Assembly: GCF_002878395.1 (NCBI RefSeq)
Contig: NC_061121.1
Location: 13,496,091 to 13,560,090 of the forward strand
Length of the DNA stretch: 64,000 nt
Direction of reading: 5' to 3'
From: Capsicum annuum
Taxonomy: Eukaryota; Streptophyta; Magnoliopsida; Solanales; Solanaceae
This document shows, piece by piece, positions 58,621 through 64,000 of this stretch (position 1 is the first letter of the stretch; the number at the start of each line of letters is the position of its first letter). A program made the position numbers and the translations under genes. The notes beneath the pieces were generated by a model. The model was given only the letters and a program-made list of their open reading frames with translations. It made no database searches and was not told the DNA's origin.

Positions 58621-61600
58621 TGTTGGAAATTATGTTCCATGACACATAAAATTATACGAAAAAAGAATACAAAGATGAAGACTTGTCTATATGAACATTG
58701 AACTCAAAATTATGAGGCTTGAAACATGCCCGAAATGCTTTTCTAAAAATGATATTTGCTCTCTCTCCTCAACGGGATTGCTATGGGATTCTATGTAACT
58801 AGTTTTAGTGGATATGACAAGCCTTTGAATTTCCGCACCAAAAAAATAGTGAAGATAATCCTATTGGAAAGCAAGAAATCTAAAACTTAATCTTTTAATC
58901 ATTCTTTTGGGAATGTTGTAAGAAAAGTAATATTATGAAAAGTTTCTCTAAACTTTCTGTAAAGTTTTTTTGAAATCTCAAGAGGTAGGATACATGTAGA
59001 AGTGGTGAAAATCAAATATTGAAAGGACACAACCATTCATCTAATAGACACTTCTTCATCTAAAGGATACCTCTTCACTAAAAAGACATCTCTTTTCATA
59101 AAAGACACAACCTTTCACTAAAGGCATCTTTTCATAAAAATATTTTTAATTAATTTATTTTAAACAAAAATCCAAAAACCTCCCACTTGTTTAAATATAA
59201 ATTAGGACACAATGATCAAGTCATGTTCATGCATAGAGTAATGTATCTTTCAATTTGAACATCACCTTAGCGCAATGCCACAAGATGAAATCGAAATTCC
59301 ATGTAGCATAATAGCTTTGAATGCGTTATTCATTGTGATAACATCGATGACATACACGCATAAATATTTCATTCCTACTTCCTCTCAACATGCTTAGAAC
59401 TTTTATGGCCATATGCTATCCACGGTTCATGAACATTTATGAGAGCAATTCAAACTCCTAATCGAAGCGGCACCACTTCTATGTTCATATAGGTGAAGTT
59501 CTTCCAGTAATTTTGTCATATTTGAGACACTTGTTCCACGAACTGAACCTCATTAAGAGTATTAGAACTCAACCTTCCAAACTATGACAACCAGTATTAG
59601 TATATCTCTTACTTAAGTATGGGAACATCCACGTATTAATAACTTGTTGTTACCCTTTGAACCCATTACTATTCATTTCATAGTGCTAGGTAGAGTTGCC
59701 ATTATTGGTGGACATATTGAAGATGTATTCAACAACTTCCTTTTAATAAATTTAGTAAATATTAGTCAAATTCATTTGACTCCACAAATGTGATATAGGT
59801 CATTCCATCTTGAATTAACTTTCTCACATGATCATATCAAAAACTTATTCGTTTTGACTTCTCGTAATATAATCTCTATATGCTTGAGCTAAAGTGGCTT
59901 GACTATCACTAATTGACCTCATATTTTGCAAAATCAATTGATTTTCTTAATAATCCCTCAACCACTCAACTCCTTTAATTTTCTTGCTCCTACCAATGCA
60001 AGATTTTCTTAGTTTCAAGAAATTGTACATCCTCACTACACAACATTCTCCATGTGATAAATTTATTTTCTCACTTATTTGATACCAACTTATTTTGATG
60101 TATCTTTTAAAATAGGATGAAACTTAGAGTTTCGTAAATCTCTAGTTTTCTAAAGAAAATCAAAACTTAACTACTGGCCCCTTTCAATAGCACTTGTTTA
60201 CCCAAGTTAATTAGCCACGATTCTTTCATCATCATGGACTGACTTGATTTTAGGATCAAATAGGGTATTGACCATTTTTGTGTTTAAGTGACTAGATTTA
60301 CTTAGCACTTTTTCATGCAATTAGATTAACTCAATACATTACCCCTACTATTTTGTATAATCTTGATAAAAGATCGAATAATCATTCTATGATGAAAATA
60401 GAATAACTGACAATTTTGTGTACATAACGGGTATACACTATACAATCAAATCTAAATTTTTTTATGAATTTCTATTCTAATAGAGGGGTAGGTATTTGTT
60501 GTTGAGAACTCCAAAACCGAAAAGGAATTTGAAAAATCCATCATAGTACCAATTTTTTCAAGATCCTCCATTTTAAATGTGAAAATTAAAAATCTTCTCA
60601 TTTCTATTATGATTTTGTATTATTTTTTTTGATCAACATATCGATAAACTATTACACACAATATCACATATTCATCAATATAGAGAACCAGGTTCATAGT
60701 AAATGATAAGTCTAATATTGACTTTTAATCACATGTCAAACACGTACCCCACACTTTAGATATATTATCATATCACATATTGAGAAAACTCAATCCACTA
60801 ATTGATATTCTCTAGATCTCATATTCATTTATAACAACTTTCAGGTACAGACACGCACTTGTAATATTTCATATCATTTTTATTAAACTCCACATATGAT
60901 CTTTATGCAAGAATAACGATCCACAATGATCACACAAGAAAATATTATTTTTAATTATCATGCATTTGAAGATCATCATAAAAATATCATCTACCCTACT
61001 ATTTATGAAAATAAATTCACAAAATCACAAAGGATAGAAACTCATAAGTAAATAATAAGTAGAGTTAAGTAAATAGAACCCGATTTTTATTTTCATTTCT
61101 CCGAAATTCATTCATTGTTGTAACTCTGTAAACACGCAAATCCATTACAAGAAGAGCCAATTTAATTTCCTGCAAATTGAATGAATTTCTGAAATTTCCG
61201 GAACCAATTTCCTTGCCAACCAGATTCCGTTGATAGACTTAGAATAAGAATAAAATTTCATCAACCTAGTGCCTCCTCTGCAGTCAGTCGATATTATTTT
61301 CTTCAAATTCACCATCACATCCATGCATTATACAAGTTGCTGAAGGATGGTAACTTTTTCATCCAACAGAAAATTTAAAACCACCTCAACTATGTCATTT
61401 AAGAGTTGATAAATATCTCACTGCTACCTTTTCAAATCCTAGTGCATGAAAATATAAAATTCTTGATATATTCACTTTATTTGTCTTTCTTTCATTGTAA
61501 CACTAATCCACAGAGGCAAAACAACTACCAATCTCTGTATTTGTACAATTATCCGGCTTCTTCAACTTCGACATTTTCCATATAAAAATCTTGAATAGAC

Positions 61601-62046
61601 ACTTCAGTCCAAAAGGTACGTATTTCTCCCCTTAACCGTTTCATGTTGTACTCACTGTTGCCTCCATCTCGTATTTAATCAACAACACCATAGAATATTT
61701 TACACTTCCAACATCCCCGTGGCAGTATGTTGATGACAACGATCAGCCCCTTCACCATAATTTCTGATTGATTTTTTTTTTAAATAAACAACCAACAAAA
61801 CTACGATACCACAACTTGTCGTTGCCAACATATCATCAATTTGAATCTTTGATCTTCTTCGTTATGAAATATCATTTTTAGATGGTTGGAAATTATGTTC
61901 CATGAACACGTAAAATTATACGAAGAAAAATATAAAGATGAAAACTTGATAATATGAACATTTGAACATAAAATTATGAGGATTGAAACACGCCCGAAAC
62001 GCTTTCCTAAAAACGATATTTGCTCCTCTCCTCAACGAGATTGTGT
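58621..62046. mobile_element. LTR-retrotransposon-like remnant bounded by direct repeats
   Basis: TTGGAAATTATGTTCCATGA at 58622 and again at 61884 begins about 160 bp of direct repeat, reaching CTCAACGRGATTG (58790 and 62045). The second copy is cut at 62046, where another element begins. The 3.1 kb between is AT-rich without RT, integrase or gag motifs. I could not identify a PBS or PPT, so the LTR reading is provisional; a copy-number duplication is the alternative. Confidence 0.5.
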
Positions 62047-62927
62047 TAGAGTATGAGCCCTACTAATTGCCTCTCTGTGGAACAAGTAAGTAAACGTGGT
62101 TCATAGAAGTAAAAGCTGAAAATAGTGTTTTTATGTTGAAAACACCCGGCTCAAGAAAGGTGTAAAAAACCACGACCTGTACCTCTACAGGATTTAACCC
62201 CAACTTCAGTATAAAACTTGAGCCTCAACAATCAACAAAAATACAAGACTTCTTGTAAAATAGGAATTAAAACTTCTAACTCCTATCACTACAAATTTTC
62301 CCAAGATAAGTGTTCCCAAGTCTTCAAGTTTCCTGATTTGAAGACATAACTCCTAACTCAGTTTATAGATCACGAGACTAGAACAATGACTCATTACAAC
62401 TCAAAGAACCTACCTACTAAAAATAGTCTATGACTTGCTAAGTAAGGGACCAGGTTCTTCTTCAAGTATGTGAACTGTTTTGCTGATTGTTGATTATCTT
62501 TTCAGTGCATTGAGTGAGTGCTTTTGAATTCGTTTCTTGTATTTAAGCACACACTTCATAGATTCCTTCAATTGATGTAATCTTCTATGTTTAATAGGAC
62601 TCTAGATAGTTTTACTCTTCTTGTTGCTTCGTCCTTTCTCACTTCTTCTTTGAATAGGATTCTTCTATCAATAGAATTCTTCTCTTATCTTTGCAAGACT
62701 TCTTGTTCAACTCAACTCTTTCAGGACCTCTTGTTCAACTTAACTTCTGCAAGACTTCTTGTTCAACTCAAATTCTGATGTGATAAATGTTATCCACTTC
62801 TGTTTGTATGCAGAATCATCTTATCCATAACTTGTCTGCAGCTGAGCTTTGTTCACTTGGATGGACCAGCTTTCACAATATGTTTCATTCATATGTCTAT
62901 CATCAAAACTCCACATGCCCTAACAAA
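62047..62927 (-). mobile_element. LTR (about 880 bp) of a copia-like element, reverse orientation
   Basis: It begins TGTTAGAGTATGAGCCC and ends CATGCCCTAACA, an inverted-terminus LTR. Just beyond, AATTCCCTTTTTTGGTGATG is the reverse complement of a polypurine tract (CACCAAAAAAGGGAATT), as precedes the 3' LTR of many plant copia elements. So this is the 3' LTR of a minus-strand element extending to the right. The ORFs at 62587-63038 are fortuitous. Confidence 0.65.
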
Positions 62928-63289
62928 TTCCCTTTTTTGGTGATGACAAACATAGCAACACAACACCACAAAAACCTGACATACTCACTAAAGAAGTTAA
63001 GTAAAAGAATCAGAATGAAACACAGGTTAGTCAATTAGGTTATAAGCACTGTATAATCTATTCTTCCTTGTTTTGACATCATCGAAAAGCTAGACCAATA
63101 AGTGAAAAGATTTTAATAATTCATGGCCATTGGGGCTATCACTAAAATAATGAAGACTTTAGAGAGAAACCAAGCAATGCAATAATAACACAGAAGTGAA
63201 CCACATAAAGTAAAAAAGCCATTTTTTTGATAGATCAGAATACAGTGATCACACCCCATTAAAAGAAATAAGAGAGAAATAGCTTGGAC

Positions 63290-64000
63290 CAAAAGCAGGA
63301 AAGAAAGGTGCCTAAGACACTAAGAGGGGCTTAAGTGGATGAGGAAGAAGGAATAAGGGAGGTCAGCTTCCTAATGATATCAATATTGTTAGCTCTTTCC
63401 TTTTCTAAGATGGCCATGAGGGAGGAAATTTGAGCTTGAAGGACCTGTTTCTCCTCTTCATGAACAGCCTGGGTAGCTTCCAATACAGCTTATGCCACTT
63501 CCACCTCACTTTGGTTGGCAGCAAGAGCATTCATCAACTTTTGCATAGGGTTGTCAGCACTCCTCATAGCAGCAGGTAACATAGCATAGTTCATAGATCC
63601 AATAACATCCTTTGTGATATGCAGTAACCACACTTTGACAGGAACATAAAAGTCCTAAAAAATGAGGGCAAGCCAGAACTCATAGGGAAAAGCATGCCCA
63701 TTTGCATCTTGGATTAAGACCCTTTGTATATGCTTGATGATGAGTCTAGGAAGATCAATTGGAGTCTGAGAGTCTAGCAATTCATTAGGGTGAGATCAAG
63801 AAAATTGGCTACTGTTCTTCTTTACCCTCTAGGAAGGATCATCTTGTGAACCACATCAAAATAGAACTGGTAGAGAGGAGACATCTTATTCTTGAGGACT
63901 CTTCTATCAGTTAAAAAAAAGGATTTCCAAAGAATTTTCTAGAAATATCAACAGCTGAAGGGAGGTTATTAAGAGGAGGCCAAGCACCTTTCGCATAATG
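63290..64000 (-). pseudogene. C-terminal ORF of the copia-like element ('plant transposon protein' type), partial
   Basis: The minus strand reads GAWPPLNNLPSAVDISRKFF, then FFLTDRRVLKNKMSPLYQFY, RLIIKHIQRVL, ANGHAFPYEFWLALIF and a helical tail HEEEKQVLQAQISSLMAILE. At least three in-frame stops interrupt it. It lies between pol (outside the window) and the 3' LTR, the place of the extra ORF in some plant copia elements. The frame is open at the window edge. The family assignment is from memory. Confidence 0.55.

Overview
The window is nuclear DNA from a Solanum-like plant (tomato/potato group). It is AT-rich, its genes have GT-AG introns, and it carries SINEs of types known from Solanaceae (TS type, Au type), a TRIM element, long solo LTRs and TIR elements with intact target-site duplications (TSDs). 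No bacterial, CRISPR or rRNA features were seen. All element family names come from memory of family hallmarks; no database was searched.

Layout. 1-5.3 kb: gene-free, with a foldback DNA transposon (97-1066), an abutting GC-richer tract that may be organellar (1067-1372) and a TIR element (4325-5241). 5.8-17.7 kb: a four-layer nest of transposons. An RTE-type LINE 3' fragment is split by a solo LTR (6106-17519). That LTR is split by a reversed solo LTR (7141-9528) and by a complete non-autonomous LTR retrotransposon (9870-17369). The 3' LTR of the last one is split again by a solo LTR (14080-16817). TSDs were found at all four LTR-element insertions. 20.0-20.6 kb: a TRIM with three LTRs. 22.5-26.8 kb (+): an AFP/Ninja-family transcriptional co-repressor gene, two exons, with a SINE and a hAT MITE in its intron. 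28.5-31.3 kb: a tRNA-Arg-like pseudogene with an altered anticodon, a 739-bp hAT-type MITE (8-bp TSD) and a 1260-bp MULE-type element (9-bp TSD). 32.1-39.1 kb (+): an MRS2/CorA-type magnesium transporter gene with six coding exons and a probable 5' UTR intron. 39.7-41.9 kb (-): a three-exon POLAR-like coiled-coil protein gene, convergent with MRS2, whose last ~34 codons lie inside an antisense Au SINE. 43.8-46.4 kb (-): an eight-exon NTF2-RRM (G3BP-like) gene with a one-base frameshift in the NTF2 domain and a ~42-bp minisatellite reaching one of its splice donors. 49.2-50.5 kb: a TIR element candidate. 53.8-58.6 kb (-): a decayed but near-complete L1-type LINE. 58.6-64 kb: two ~160-bp direct repeats 3.1 kb apart, the second cut off by a copia-like element on the minus strand that runs out of the window.

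The three intact-looking genes have unrelated roles: hormone-signalling repression, Mg2+ transport, and a cell-polarity-like scaffold. They do not form a pathway. The more novel signals are the SINE-derived C-terminus, the decayed ~750-codon ORF of the non-autonomous retrotransposon, the three-LTR TRIM, the minisatellite at a splice donor, and the ordered insertion history in the nest.
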